From contig JBHGBF010000028.1 in NCBI GenBank assembly GCA_041946865.1, positions 12,680 through 76,679 of the forward strand: 64,000 nucleotides of DNA, read 5' to 3'. This document shows, piece by piece, positions 41,699-50,542 of the stretch. Every line of letters begins with the position of its first letter. Within the stretch, counting starts at the first letter, position 1. The notes under the pieces were generated by a model. The model was not told where the DNA came from. It made no database searches and saw only the letters and a list, made by a program, of their open reading frames with translations. The stretch comes from RPQK01 sp041946865 (lineage in GTDB: Bacteria; Acidobacteriota; UBA6911; RPQK01). The translations under genes and the position numbers were made by a program.

Positions 41699-43093
41699 AT
41701 GAGCGCAAGGACGAACACCAAGGGCACGGTCTTGATCGTGGATGACGAAACCTACGTACGGGACTCCCTGGCCACGGTGATGAGACGCAAAGGGTACATG
41801 GTGCGAACTGCACCGGGCGCGGAGCAGCTCATCGCCTCAGGAGCGCTGCAAGGGGTCGACGTGGTCGTCACCGATCTTCGCATGCCGGGGCAGGACGGGC
41901 TTACCTTCCTGCGTTCTCTTGCGGAAACCGAGTCGACGATTCCCGTCATCGTCCTCACGGGCCACGGCACTGTTCCCTCGGCGGTCGAGTGCATGAAAGC
42001 CGGCGCCTTCGATTACCTGCTCAAGCCTTCGACCCCCGACGAGCTGGACCTGGTCATCGACCGGGCGATCAACCAGACGACAATGAAACGGGAGCTTGAG
42101 TACTTCCGTTCCGCCGACGCCCGGAAGCCTGGACCGTCAGGGCCCGTCGGCGTGAGCGCCGGCTGGAAGCAGGTGTTACGGCTGGTTGAAGCGGCGGCGC
42201 CGGCGGACACGACGGTGCTTCTCCTCGGCGAGTCGGGAACCGGAAAGGGCGAAGCGGCTCGTCTGGTTCATCAATGCAGCCGCCGCAACAAGAAGCCGTT
42301 CGTTCGTGTGAACTGCGCCGCCATCCCGATCGATCTTTTCGAGAGCGAATTTTTCGGGCACCGGCGGGGATCTTTTACGGGGGCGACGGCCGATCGCGAA
42401 GGACGTTTTCGAGTCGCGCACCAGGGGACGCTGTTCATGGACGAGATCACCTCCATGCCGGCAGCCGCGCAGGCCAAGGTGCTCCGGGTGCTGGAGGACG
42501 GAGTCTTTGAACGGGTGGGAGACAGCAATCCCACGACCGTCGACGTCCGGCTGGTGGCCGCCTGCAACGTGGACCTGCAGGCCGAAGTGGATGCCGGACG
42601 GTTTCGCCAGGACCTGTTTTACCGCATAAATGTCATGACCATTCATATCCCTCCACTGCGGGAACGCAGGGAGGATATCCCGGTCCTGGCCCAGAGTTTT
42701 CTCGATGAGTTCCGCGCGAGACTGGCACGGCCTGTGCATTCTTTCGATCCCGAAACCATGAAGATCCTCGAAGCGTACCACTGGCCGGGCAACATTCGCG
42801 AGTTGCGCAATGTAATCGAGCGCGCCGTTCTTCTGGAGACCGGCCCCGAGCTGATGCCCGATAGCCTGCCCTTCGGGTTCCAGCAGGAAGGACGTTCCCC
42901 GGGTGCGCATCCGCCTGAAGATCTCAACCTTCGAAGTGCCCTGGCGGCCGAGGAGTGCCGGATACTGAAAGCGGCGCTGGCGCGGTCGAACGGGGTTCGC
43001 CGTGAAGCGGCCCGCCTGCTGGGAATTGACGAACGGAATCTCTCCTACTTCCTCAAGAAGCATGGACTGAGCGGAACGGGAGGGCGCGCATGA
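41699..43093 (+). CDS. NtrC-type sigma-54 response regulator, complete
   Basis: 464 residues. Receiver with Asp59 (VVVTDLRMPG), AAA+ domain with Walker A GESGTGKG at 177-184, GSFTGA at 224-229, Walker B LFMDE, and a C-terminal Fis-type helix-turn-helix (LKAALARSNGVRREAARLLGIDERNLSYFLKKHGL). Unlike the regulator at 20671, all three modules are present. Predicted to activate the sigma-54 promoter at 39721-39738. Its stop overlaps the start of the lipoprotein gene by four bases. Confidence 0.95.
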   Translation: MSARTNTKGTVLIVDDETYVRDSLATVMRRKGYMVRTAPGAEQLIASGALQGVDVVVTDLRMPGQDGLTFLRSLAETESTIPVIVLTGHGTVPSAVECMKAGAFDYLLKPSTPDELDLVIDRAINQTTMKRELEYFRSADARKPGPSGPVGVSAGWKQVLRLVEAAAPADTTVLLLGESGTGKGEAARLVHQCSRRNKKPFVRVNCAAIPIDLFESEFFGHRRGSFTGATADREGRFRVAHQGTLFMDEITSMPAAAQAKVLRVLEDGVFERVGDSNPTTVDVRLVAACNVDLQAEVDAGRFRQDLFYRINVMTIHIPPLRERREDIPVLAQSFLDEFRARLARPVHSFDPETMKILEAYHWPGNIRELRNVIERAVLLETGPELMPDSLPFGFQQEGRSPGAHPPEDLNLRSALAAEECRILKAALARSNGVRREAARLLGIDERNLSYFLKKHGLSGTGGRA

Positions 43094-44928
43094 GGCGCGT
43101 CTTCTTCCAGGAGAGCGCAGGGATCCTGCCTGCGCGGGTATCCTGCCTGCTGCTTCTGGTCCCGGCCCTCTTCCTCGCCGGCTGTCAAAGCCAACCCGAA
43201 CCCTCAAAGCCGGGAGAGAGGGCCGGCAGCAGGCCGGAACAAGCGAGAGACGAGGTTCAGAAGCCGCAAGCGGCGCCGCCTGCGGCCCCGGGCAGAGCCG
43301 AAGTCTCTACTCCCAAGGCGCCGGCGTCCCCGCCGGCCGGCGCTTTCCTTTTCACCGACATGACGGCGTACTCGGGGATTGTCTTCACGCATTTCAACGA
43401 CGCGACACCCCGCAAGTATCTTCCCGAGACCATGGGCGCCGGGGTCGCCCTCCTGGATTACGACAACGACGGCCTCGTCGATATTTACCTGGTCAACGGC
43501 GCCAGACTGAAACCTCCCCGGGATGTCCCCGGCGCACCGACCGGGGCGCTGTACCGGAATCTGGGCAACTGGAAGTTCCAGGCCGTTACGGCGCAGGCGG
43601 GCCTGGACCAGCCCATGTTCGGGATGGGCATCGCCGTCGGCGACTATGACAACGACGGCTTCACCGATCTCTTTATCAACGGCGTGGATGGCGATCGCCT
43701 TTACCGGAATGCGGGGAACGGCACTTTCGAGGATGTGAGCGAGCGCGTCGGGCTGAACGATTCCGGCTTCGGTTCGAGCGCCGCTTTCCTTGACTATGAT
43801 CGCGACGGCTACCTGGACCTCTTTGTCGGCCGTTACGTCGAATGGACACGCGAGACCGACATTACCTGCAGCCCGGACGGCGTCCACCGGGTGTACTGCA
43901 CGCCGGAGGCGTATCACGGCGAGAGCAACCGGCTTTACAGGAATATGGGGGGCCGCCGTTTCAAGGATGTCACCCGCTCCTCGGGGATCTGGCAGCAGGA
44001 CGGCAAGACGCTCGGCGTCGCCATCATGGATCATAACCATGACGGCTGGCCGGACATTGCAGTCGCCAACGACACCGTTCGCAATTTCCTGTTCGTGAAC
44101 AACCGGGACGGCACCTTTACCGAAAGCGGGGTCGCGACCGGAATGGCGTACAGCGAGTCCGGCGCCACGCGAGGCGGAATGGGTATCGACGCGGGTGATG
44201 CCGACGGAGACGGCTTCACGGACATCGTCGTAGGGAACTTCTCCCAGGAAATGAGCGCCCTTTACCGTGGGTCGGCAGCGGGCTTTTTCGTCGATGACGC
44301 GCCGCAGGCGGGAATCGGCCTGCCCACGCTTATGACCCTGGCTTTTGGAACCCTTTTCTTCGACTACGACAACGACGGCCTGCTGGACCTGCTGATTGCC
44401 AACGGCCACATTGAGCCCGAGATCAACAAGACGCAACGGCTCCAGCAGTACGCTCAGCCTCCCCAGCTTTTCAGGAACGAGGGCGACGGCAATTTCAGGC
44501 AGATGACCGACAGTGCGGGCAGCCCGCTCAGAGAGCCGCTGGTCGGCCGGGGCCTGGCTTCGGGTGACCTGGATGGTGACGGCGACCTCGACATTGTCAT
44601 TACACAGAACGGGCATCGGGCCAAGGTCTGGCGGAACAACGCGAGGCGCCAATCCTGGCTTCGGGTCCAGTTGTGCGGCAATCGAAGCAACCGAACCGGC
44701 TACGGGGCAGTCATCAAGGCGGTTGCCGGGAAGAAGACCTGGGTGCGAATGTTCAGCTCAGGACGCTCGTATCTCTCGGCGTGCGAACCCATAACGAGCA
44801 TCGGGCTCGGCTCGGTCACCGCGCTGGACCGGCTCGAAATCACCTGGCCTTCCGGCCAGGTCCAGACGATACAGCGCCCGCCGCTGAACCAGCTTTTGAA
44901 GGTGAAAGAAGCTCCGGCAGCCACCTGA
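43090..44928 (+). CDS. CRTAC1-like FG-GAP/ASPIC-UnbV lipoprotein 2
   Basis: 612 residues. N-terminus with hydrophobic stretch and lipobox LAGC (Cys about 36), a Pro/Ala/Glu-rich linker to about 90, then FG-GAP/VCBS blades (DYDNDGLVDIYLVNG, DYDNDGFTDLFING, DYDRDGYLDLFVGR, DADGDGFTDIVVGN, DLDGDGDLDIVITQNG) and a C-terminal ASPIC/UnbV domain ending LDRLEITWPSG. Paralogue of the protein at 35153-36787 and co-transcribed with the kinase/activator pair, coupled by ATGA. It may sense or carry out the same extracytoplasmic process as the divergent multihaem operon. Confidence 0.92.
   Translation: MRRVFFQESAGILPARVSCLLLLVPALFLAGCQSQPEPSKPGERAGSRPEQARDEVQKPQAAPPAAPGRAEVSTPKAPASPPAGAFLFTDMTAYSGIVFTHFNDATPRKYLPETMGAGVALLDYDNDGLVDIYLVNGARLKPPRDVPGAPTGALYRNLGNWKFQAVTAQAGLDQPMFGMGIAVGDYDNDGFTDLFINGVDGDRLYRNAGNGTFEDVSERVGLNDSGFGSSAAFLDYDRDGYLDLFVGRYVEWTRETDITCSPDGVHRVYCTPEAYHGESNRLYRNMGGRRFKDVTRSSGIWQQDGKTLGVAIMDHNHDGWPDIAVANDTVRNFLFVNNRDGTFTESGVATGMAYSESGATRGGMGIDAGDADGDGFTDIVVGNFSQEMSALYRGSAAGFFVDDAPQAGIGLPTLMTLAFGTLFFDYDNDGLLDLLIANGHIEPEINKTQRLQQYAQPPQLFRNEGDGNFRQMTDSAGSPLREPLVGRGLASGDLDGDGDLDIVITQNGHRAKVWRNNARRQSWLRVQLCGNRSNRTGYGAVIKAVAGKKTWVRMFSSGRSYLSACEPITSIGLGSVTALDRLEITWPSGQVQTIQRPPLNQLLKVKEAPAAT
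43114..43150 (+). repeat. dispersed repeat embedded in the lipoprotein signal peptide
   Basis: AGCGCAGGGATCCTGCCTGC followed by GGGTATCCTGCCTGC, two direct copies of the TCCTGCCTGC unit; it encodes ESAGILPARVSCL. The same AGCGCAGG..TGCCTGC unit forms the hairpin at 28624-28640. The repeat therefore contributes codons to a real gene. Confidence 0.5.
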
Positions 44929-44950
44929 AACGTCATCTGGAGGAACAAGC

Positions 44951-45700
44951 ATGCCCGTCTACGTCGGCGCCTCCGGCTGGCAATACAAGGACTGGTCCCG
45001 AACTTTCTATCCGCCCGGCACGGGATCGTTGCTTGAGTACTACTCGGCCAGGTTCAGAACCGTCGAGATCAATGCCACCTTCTACCGCCTGCCTGAGAAG
45101 CCCGTGTTCGAGAAATGGGACGCCGAGGCTTCCGGAGACTTCCGGTTTGCGGTCAAGGCCAGCCGCTTCCTTACTCACATGAAAAAGCTCAAAGATCCCG
45201 AGGAACCTGTCGCCCGACTGCTCGAACGGTGCGCGGGACTGAAGCGCAAGCTGGCCGTGATTCTCGTGCAACTCCCTGGCAACTTCCCGCGACATGACGA
45301 GCGCCTGGAGGCCACACTGGCTGCTTTCCCGAAAAACATGCGGATTGCGGTCGAATTCCGGCACGAATCGTGGTTCTCCGACGAAGTCAAGAACCTGCTC
45401 AGCCGGTACAAGGCCGCGCTCTGTCTCGCTGATCGCGGCGGCCGGCTTCTTACGCCTTGCTGGAAGACGTGCGACTGGGGCTATCTTCGAATGCATCAAG
45501 GAGAACAGCGACCGCTTCCCTGCTATAACGCTTCGACTCTGAAGGAGCGCGCCCGGATGCTTGCCGGCTTGTGGAAGCCCCGCCAGGACATCTTTGTCTA
45601 TTTCAACAACGATACCGGCGGCTGCGCCATTCGGGACGCGGTGGCTTTTGCCCGGGCAGCCGAGGAGGCAGGCCTCTCCCCGACCCGCGCGCTCCTGTAG
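44951..45700 (+). CDS. DUF72 (YecE-like) family protein
   Basis: 249-residue soluble TIM-barrel-like protein. Family hallmarks: YVGASGWQYKDWSRTFYP at the start, LEYYSARFRTVEINATFYRLP, KASRFLTHMKKL, LVQLPGNF, AVEFRHESWF, YLRMHQG and FVYFNNDTGGCAIRDA. The family has no established activity. GGAGG lies about eight bases before the ATG. It follows the lipoprotein gene by 22 bases and may be in its transcript. Confidence 0.92.
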   Translation: MPVYVGASGWQYKDWSRTFYPPGTGSLLEYYSARFRTVEINATFYRLPEKPVFEKWDAEASGDFRFAVKASRFLTHMKKLKDPEEPVARLLERCAGLKRKLAVILVQLPGNFPRHDERLEATLAAFPKNMRIAVEFRHESWFSDEVKNLLSRYKAALCLADRGGRLLTPCWKTCDWGYLRMHQGEQRPLPCYNASTLKERARMLAGLWKPRQDIFVYFNNDTGGCAIRDAVAFARAAEEAGLSPTRALL

Positions 45701-45912
45701 ACGCAGGCCGCAGTCATTCCCAATACGGCTCGACTCCGTAAAACTGGTGAATGTGGATCCCCGGAAGCTTACTGAGAATCGGTGAGAATGGGCAGAGAGC
45801 GGGGCTGCGGGTTACAGAGCACAGGCGGCAGGCGACCGCGCGGCACTTTGCTCGAAACGCGCCCGCCTGGGTGTGACTACATGAACAGAGGAAGGCTCCG
45901 TGACCGAACGGC

Positions 45913-47850
45913 TCAACTTTCCGGCGTAAGCTCGGCCATCAACCTTTCCCACTCCTGGTAGAGGGCGGCGAGATCGGTGTCCAGTCTCTCGTGCTCCTCC
46001 GAAAGCTCGTGCAGGCGGGTGAAGTCGTCGTAGCCCTCCTGCAGCTCGGCGACAACCTTCTGCTGAGCAGCTTCCAAATCGGCGATCCGGGTCTCGATTT
46101 CATGGAGCCGGCGCTCGCGGCGCAGGCGCTCGTTCTTGGAGAGTCCTGGGGCAGGCCTGGAAGGCGTGGCTTCGCGAAAAGGCGGCTCAGCGTCTCGGCC
46201 TTGCTCCTCGACGGGCCGGCTTGGTTGAGGCGGCTCGCGCTCCTCGATCAGCCGCTGCAGCTCCTCAATGCTGTCGGCAGGGACCAGACGCCGATCCCGA
46301 ATCAGAAGGAAGCGCTCCACGACGTTGCGCAGGAAGTAAAGGTCGTGAGAAATGACGATCAGTGTTCCCTCGTAGCTGCCGAGCGCCTCTTCCAGAGCCT
46401 CTCGACTCTGAATATCGAGGTGGTTGGTCGGCTCGTCCAGAAGCAGGACATTCGAGGGATGGAAGAACAAGCGGGCCAGGGCCAGCCTGCTCTGTTCGCC
46501 ACCACTCAGCCGGGAGACCTTCTTGAAGACGTCATCTTCCTGAAACAGGAACCTGGCGGCCAGGTTCCGGATCTCGAGGTCCGTGCAGGCTGAATCGAGT
46601 TCTCGCAAGCGGTCATAAACCGTCGCGTTCGGGTCTTCGATGGTTTGAGACTGCGCGAAATAGGCCGGGTAGTTGTTGACACCCCAGTCCAGGTGCCCGC
46701 CGAGCAGCCTGACCTCGCCCAGGAGGCTCTTGAGGAGAGTGGTCTTGCCGGTCCCGTTTCCGCCCACAAAAGCCACGCGCTCGCCCCGGCGGACCGTCAG
46801 TTTAACGTCCTCTATAAGCGGCCGCCCCTGCTCGTAGCCGATGACGCCCTGCCGGATACGCAAGCTGTCGGATCCGCCGCGCCCCGCCTCGGCGATCTTC
46901 AGCTTGATTTCCCGGGTGTCGTGATGCGGCCGTTCCAGCCAATCCGTCCGCTCCAGCTGCTTCAGACGCGACTGGGCCTGTTTGGTCTTTTGCCCGGCCA
47001 TGTTCCGCCGAATGTAGTCCTCGGTTTTCGCCTTCCATTCCTGCTGTTTTTCGTACTGTTTCAGCTCAAATGCGATCCGTTCCTGTTTCAGGGCTCGGGA
47101 GCGGGTAAAGCCGGCCGGGTAATCGAACAGCCGGCCGGCCTCAAGCTCCCAGGTTCTTTCGGTGACGCGGTCGAGGAAGAGCCGGTCGTGGCTGATGACG
47201 ATAAACGAAGTCTTGACCTGGCGCAGATATTCGGTCAGCCAGATTATCCCTTGAATGTCCAGATGGTTGGTCGGCTCGTCGAGGAGGAGGAGGTCCGCGC
47301 CGCGCAGGAGCGCCTCCGACAGCAGGAGGCGGCTCTGTTGCCCGCCGCTCAGATGGCTGGTCGGCAGGTCCAGGGTTTCCTTGTCGAACCCGAGACCCAA
47401 CAGGACAGCCTCGGTTCGCGCCGCATAGTCGTATCCGCCTTGAAGGCGGTAGCGATGTCTCAAAGACTCGTATTCCGCCGCCAGGCTGTCCGGCAGATGC
47501 CCGGAGATCTTCGCCATTTCCGCTTCCAGTTCGTGCATCCGCAGCTCCATGGAGTGCAGGTGATCGAAGACCCGAAGCGCCTCCTGGCGCACTGTCGGAT
47601 CTCCACGGAACTCGGCGATCTGGGCGACCCGGGAGATGACCAATCCCGAAGCGCGATAAACCTGCCCGGCGTCCGGCGACTGTCGGCCTTCAATCAGCTC
47701 GATGAGCGTAGTTTTCCCGGTCCCGTTTCGGCCTATCAGCCCGATCCGGTCACCTGGGTTGCACTGCACGGACAGGTCGCGGAACAGCCAGTCGCCGCCA
47801 AATTCCCGTCCTACGGATTCAAGTCGGAATAGCATCGGTTGGCGATTCAT
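45913..47850 (-). CDS. ABC-F family ATPase (Uup/YheS-like)
   Basis: 645 residues, soluble, two ATPase domains in tandem and no membrane segment. Walker A LIGRNGTGKTTL and FVGGNGTGKTTL; signatures LSGGQQSRLLLSEALL and LSGGEQSRLALARLF; Walker B followed by DEPTNHLDIQ in both. The linker between them has the basic P-site-directed coiled region (RNMAGQKTKQAQSRLKQLERTDWLERPH), and the C-terminus is a coiled coil (about 575-640). Proteins of this kind act on stalled ribosomes. ATG 47850 is preferred over a longer frame. The 212-base gap to the DUF72 gene holds nothing recognisable. Confidence 0.95.
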   Translation of the reverse strand: MNRQPMLFRLESVGREFGGDWLFRDLSVQCNPGDRIGLIGRNGTGKTTLIELIEGRQSPDAGQVYRASGLVISRVAQIAEFRGDPTVRQEALRVFDHLHSMELRMHELEAEMAKISGHLPDSLAAEYESLRHRYRLQGGYDYAARTEAVLLGLGFDKETLDLPTSHLSGGQQSRLLLSEALLRGADLLLLDEPTNHLDIQGIIWLTEYLRQVKTSFIVISHDRLFLDRVTERTWELEAGRLFDYPAGFTRSRALKQERIAFELKQYEKQQEWKAKTEDYIRRNMAGQKTKQAQSRLKQLERTDWLERPHHDTREIKLKIAEAGRGGSDSLRIRQGVIGYEQGRPLIEDVKLTVRRGERVAFVGGNGTGKTTLLKSLLGEVRLLGGHLDWGVNNYPAYFAQSQTIEDPNATVYDRLRELDSACTDLEIRNLAARFLFQEDDVFKKVSRLSGGEQSRLALARLFFHPSNVLLLDEPTNHLDIQSREALEEALGSYEGTLIVISHDLYFLRNVVERFLLIRDRRLVPADSIEELQRLIEEREPPQPSRPVEEQGRDAEPPFREATPSRPAPGLSKNERLRRERRLHEIETRIADLEAAQQKVVAELQEGYDDFTRLHELSEEHERLDTDLAALYQEWERLMAELTPES

Positions 47851-47917
47851 CCATGCTATCCGTTTTGTTCGTCGGCCGCTTGATTCAAGGCCAACGGACA
47901 GCACGGATTGCGCGGAA

Positions 47918-49291
47918 TCATTCTTTAATCTTGATAAACCCTGGATTCAGTATTCCCTTGGGATCGTAGAACCTTTTCCATCCGATCAAGCGGCCCCACC
48001 GGTCCCCAAAGTGGTTCTTCCATTGCTTCTGATCGAAATTGATCCAGCCGGAGAGGCAGCGCTTGCCGCCCATCTCGATACTCAGCTCGCTTGCTTTCAT
48101 GAGCATCGGGAGCACCATGGGCAGGAGCTGGCGAGGCACGGCCGGCAGGATTCCGAAGTGAACCATTCGTTCGCCTTCCGGGAGCATGAGCAGCGGGAGA
48201 GGTGGGCTCTGCTGAGGCAACGGGGCCAGAATGATCTGCCCGCCCGTGAGCAGGTTCGGCGGAAGGCTTCGAAGCACACCTTGGATAAAGGGTCCGGCGT
48301 TCCTCCAGGGAAGAACCGTTTCCACCCAGGGATGAGCGAGTGACCACGTCCCGGTTTCCCGCCAGAACGAGTATAGGGCGTCATGACGCGTGGCAAAGCC
48401 GAGCATCCCGGAATCTTCCACATGCGTCTTGCGGAAGTACCGCAGGCCGTCCAGCAGGCGCTCGTCGTGAGGCGGCGTGTGCCCGTGCTCGACCGACACC
48501 TGCAGCAGATAGAACCATTCGGCGAACTGGACCCTCGTCTCGCCCATACTCTTGAAGCCAAGCGAACACGGGACAGCAAAAGCCTCCAGGTAGTCAAACC
48601 GCTCCTCGATCATCAGGAGCTCGCAATCGCGCATTAACGCGGGAAGGTTATCGTACAGGAGATAGTACGTCCGCACCTGGGGCGCGCACACCCGCAGGTG
48701 GACCTTGGCCCGCGTGACAACCGAGAACTGTCCCAACCCCGCCCTGGTACAGTTGAAGAGCTCCGGATTCTCGTCCGGTGAACAACGGGCCGTGTGCCCC
48801 TCGCCTGTGATCACCTCGAGCTCTTCCAGGTAAAGAACCAGGTGGCCGCGTTTAAAGCTCGATGCGCCCAGCCCGCCCATCGATACCGTCCCGCCCACCG
48901 TCACGTCGAGATAACTGGGAAACACCGGCGGGACCAGGTTCTCTTCGACAGCCATCCGGACGAGATCGCTCCAGAGAGCGCCGGCCTGAACCCAGGCCGA
49001 ATGTCGCCCGATTCGCTCGATTCGATTCAGCGGTCCCATGTCAAGGAGGATCCCGCCTTGGCTCAGCGACTGGCCGCTCTGGGAATGGGACATCCCGCGC
49101 GTCGTCACAGCCCAGCCCTCGGCAGCCGCGGTCTTGATGAGCGTGCAAACGTCTTTGGTCGAGTAGGGCACGGCGACGGCTGCCGGCGAGCAGGCAACCA
49201 GCCCTCCGAAGTCGGTTTGGACCTCGGCCAGAGTCTCCTCGTCGGTGAGAATCTGGCCTTGAAATGCTTCTTTCAGTTTCTCGAAAGCCAT
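47918..49291 (-). CDS. FAD-linked oxidoreductase, cytokinin-oxidase-like
   Basis: 457 residues with the FAD_binding_4 (VAO/PCMH) fold: AVPYSTKDVCTLIKTAA, RGMSHSQSGQS, GGTVSMGGLGASSFKRGH, then a cytokinin-dehydrogenase-like substrate domain and the end WKRFYDPKGILNPG. His69 lies where cytokinin dehydrogenases attach FAD covalently (the GHS motif). No signal peptide. Substrate is uncertain: cytokinin or another amine or alcohol. Divergent from the heptosyltransferase gene. Confidence 0.8.
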   Translation of the reverse strand: MAFEKLKEAFQGQILTDEETLAEVQTDFGGLVACSPAAVAVPYSTKDVCTLIKTAAAEGWAVTTRGMSHSQSGQSLSQGGILLDMGPLNRIERIGRHSAWVQAGALWSDLVRMAVEENLVPPVFPSYLDVTVGGTVSMGGLGASSFKRGHLVLYLEELEVITGEGHTARCSPDENPELFNCTRAGLGQFSVVTRAKVHLRVCAPQVRTYYLLYDNLPALMRDCELLMIEERFDYLEAFAVPCSLGFKSMGETRVQFAEWFYLLQVSVEHGHTPPHDERLLDGLRYFRKTHVEDSGMLGFATRHDALYSFWRETGTWSLAHPWVETVLPWRNAGPFIQGVLRSLPPNLLTGGQIILAPLPQQSPPLPLLMLPEGERMVHFGILPAVPRQLLPMVLPMLMKASELSIEMGGKRCLSGWINFDQKQWKNHFGDRWGRLIGWKRFYDPKGILNPGFIKIKE

Positions 49292-49433
49292 CTGGCGCCC
49301 CGTGCTAAACTTCTGAGTTTACCACGTTAGCAGTGAGACCGGACGAGCCTTTTGTCGGGCCGACTTGCCTGCGCGCGACGTACTGAGCCTGTCGCGGCCG
49401 GCCGGATGCCGGACCGAGGCGCCGGAGCAGTCT

Positions 49434-50411
49434 ATGACAGCCGACCTGCCCAAGCAAATCCTGATCATCAGGACCGGCGGCGTGGGAGATTTCATCCTCA
49501 GCCTCCCCGTGATCCGCGCTCTCGCGGAGTGCTGGCCGGAGGCCGAGCTGGAGATTCTGGGAAGGCCCGCTATTGCTGAATTGGCCGGCTCTCGTGTGAA
49601 GCGCATCACCTCGGTTGACGATCGCCGCTTTGCAAGTCTCTTCACCGACGCCGCGCTGAGCGGTTCTGACCCCGCCACGGTGTACCTGTCCTCGTTCGAT
49701 CTGGCGGTCAGTTTCCTCGGCGTTCCGGAATCGGATTTCGGCGCCAGGCTGCGGTCCCTGGTTCCTCGGACGTTTTTCATTTCCCCACCGAAAGCATCGG
49801 GAACCAGACACGCCGTCACTCACTTCCTTCAGGCGCTCGAGCCTGCGGGAATCGTGACTGCGGATCCGATCCCGCGAGTCGAGCTTCCGGGGGAGGCCCG
49901 AGAGGCCGGGCGACGGCTGCTGCAAAGAGCCGCCGGAACAGCCGCGTTCGACCCGCCGGTCATCATTCATCCCGGAAGCGGCGGCCGTCACAAAAACTGG
50001 CCTCCCCGGCTGTTTGCACAGACAATCGGACTTTTCAAGGCGACCGGACCCCAGCCGGTCCTGCTCCAAGGCGAGGCCGACGAAGCAACGATCGGGGAAG
50101 TCATGGATCAGCTGGGACGAAACCAGGCGCCGGTGCTGAAAGACGCGCGGCTGGTCGAAGTCGCGGGCGCCATTGCCTGCAGTCAGCTCGTGGTAGGCAA
50201 TGACAGCGGCATCAGCCATCTGGCCGCGGCTCTCGGCATCCCTCTCGTCTGCCTGTTCGGTCCCACCGACCCGAAGGTCTGGCGCCCCTTAGGCCCTCGC
50301 GTGCGTGTCCTGACCTTCGACGAGGCAACCCCCGAGCGAGTGCAAGAAGCAGGCATCGCCTTAATGCGAGGCAGTCGTCAGGAGCCGGACAGGCGCACAT
50401 CAGCGACCTGA
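49434..50411 (+). CDS. glycosyltransferase family 9 (heptosyltransferase-like)
   Basis: 325 residues from ATG 49434 (GGAG about seven bases upstream). GTB fold with ILIIRTGGVGDFILSLPVIRALAE at the start, HPGSGGRHKNWPPRLFAQ in the middle and GNDSGISHLAAALGIPLVCLFGPTDP near the end, the ADP-heptose-binding pattern. Likely adds a heptose or other sugar to the LPS core, fitting the lpxB found earlier. Its acceptor is not defined. Confidence 0.9.
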   Translation: MTADLPKQILIIRTGGVGDFILSLPVIRALAECWPEAELEILGRPAIAELAGSRVKRITSVDDRRFASLFTDAALSGSDPATVYLSSFDLAVSFLGVPESDFGARLRSLVPRTFFISPPKASGTRHAVTHFLQALEPAGIVTADPIPRVELPGEAREAGRRLLQRAAGTAAFDPPVIIHPGSGGRHKNWPPRLFAQTIGLFKATGPQPVLLQGEADEATIGEVMDQLGRNQAPVLKDARLVEVAGAIACSQLVVGNDSGISHLAAALGIPLVCLFGPTDPKVWRPLGPRVRVLTFDEATPERVQEAGIALMRGSRQEPDRRTSAT

Positions 50412-50542
50412 TCCGGGCAGGAGACACGAGCGGTTCGTAGTCCCGCCTTCTGCGAGGGCTTTTCATGGTTTGTCCAGTCCGCCTCGGCGTATACTGAGCG
50501 GACGTTTTCAACTGCTGATCCAGGCAGGGGGATTCCGGAGGG

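Noticed and set aside
43204..44652. Long minus-strand frame opposite the CRTAC1-like lipoprotein gene
   Set aside because: Antisense of repeated propeller codons; no family match and no ribosome site.
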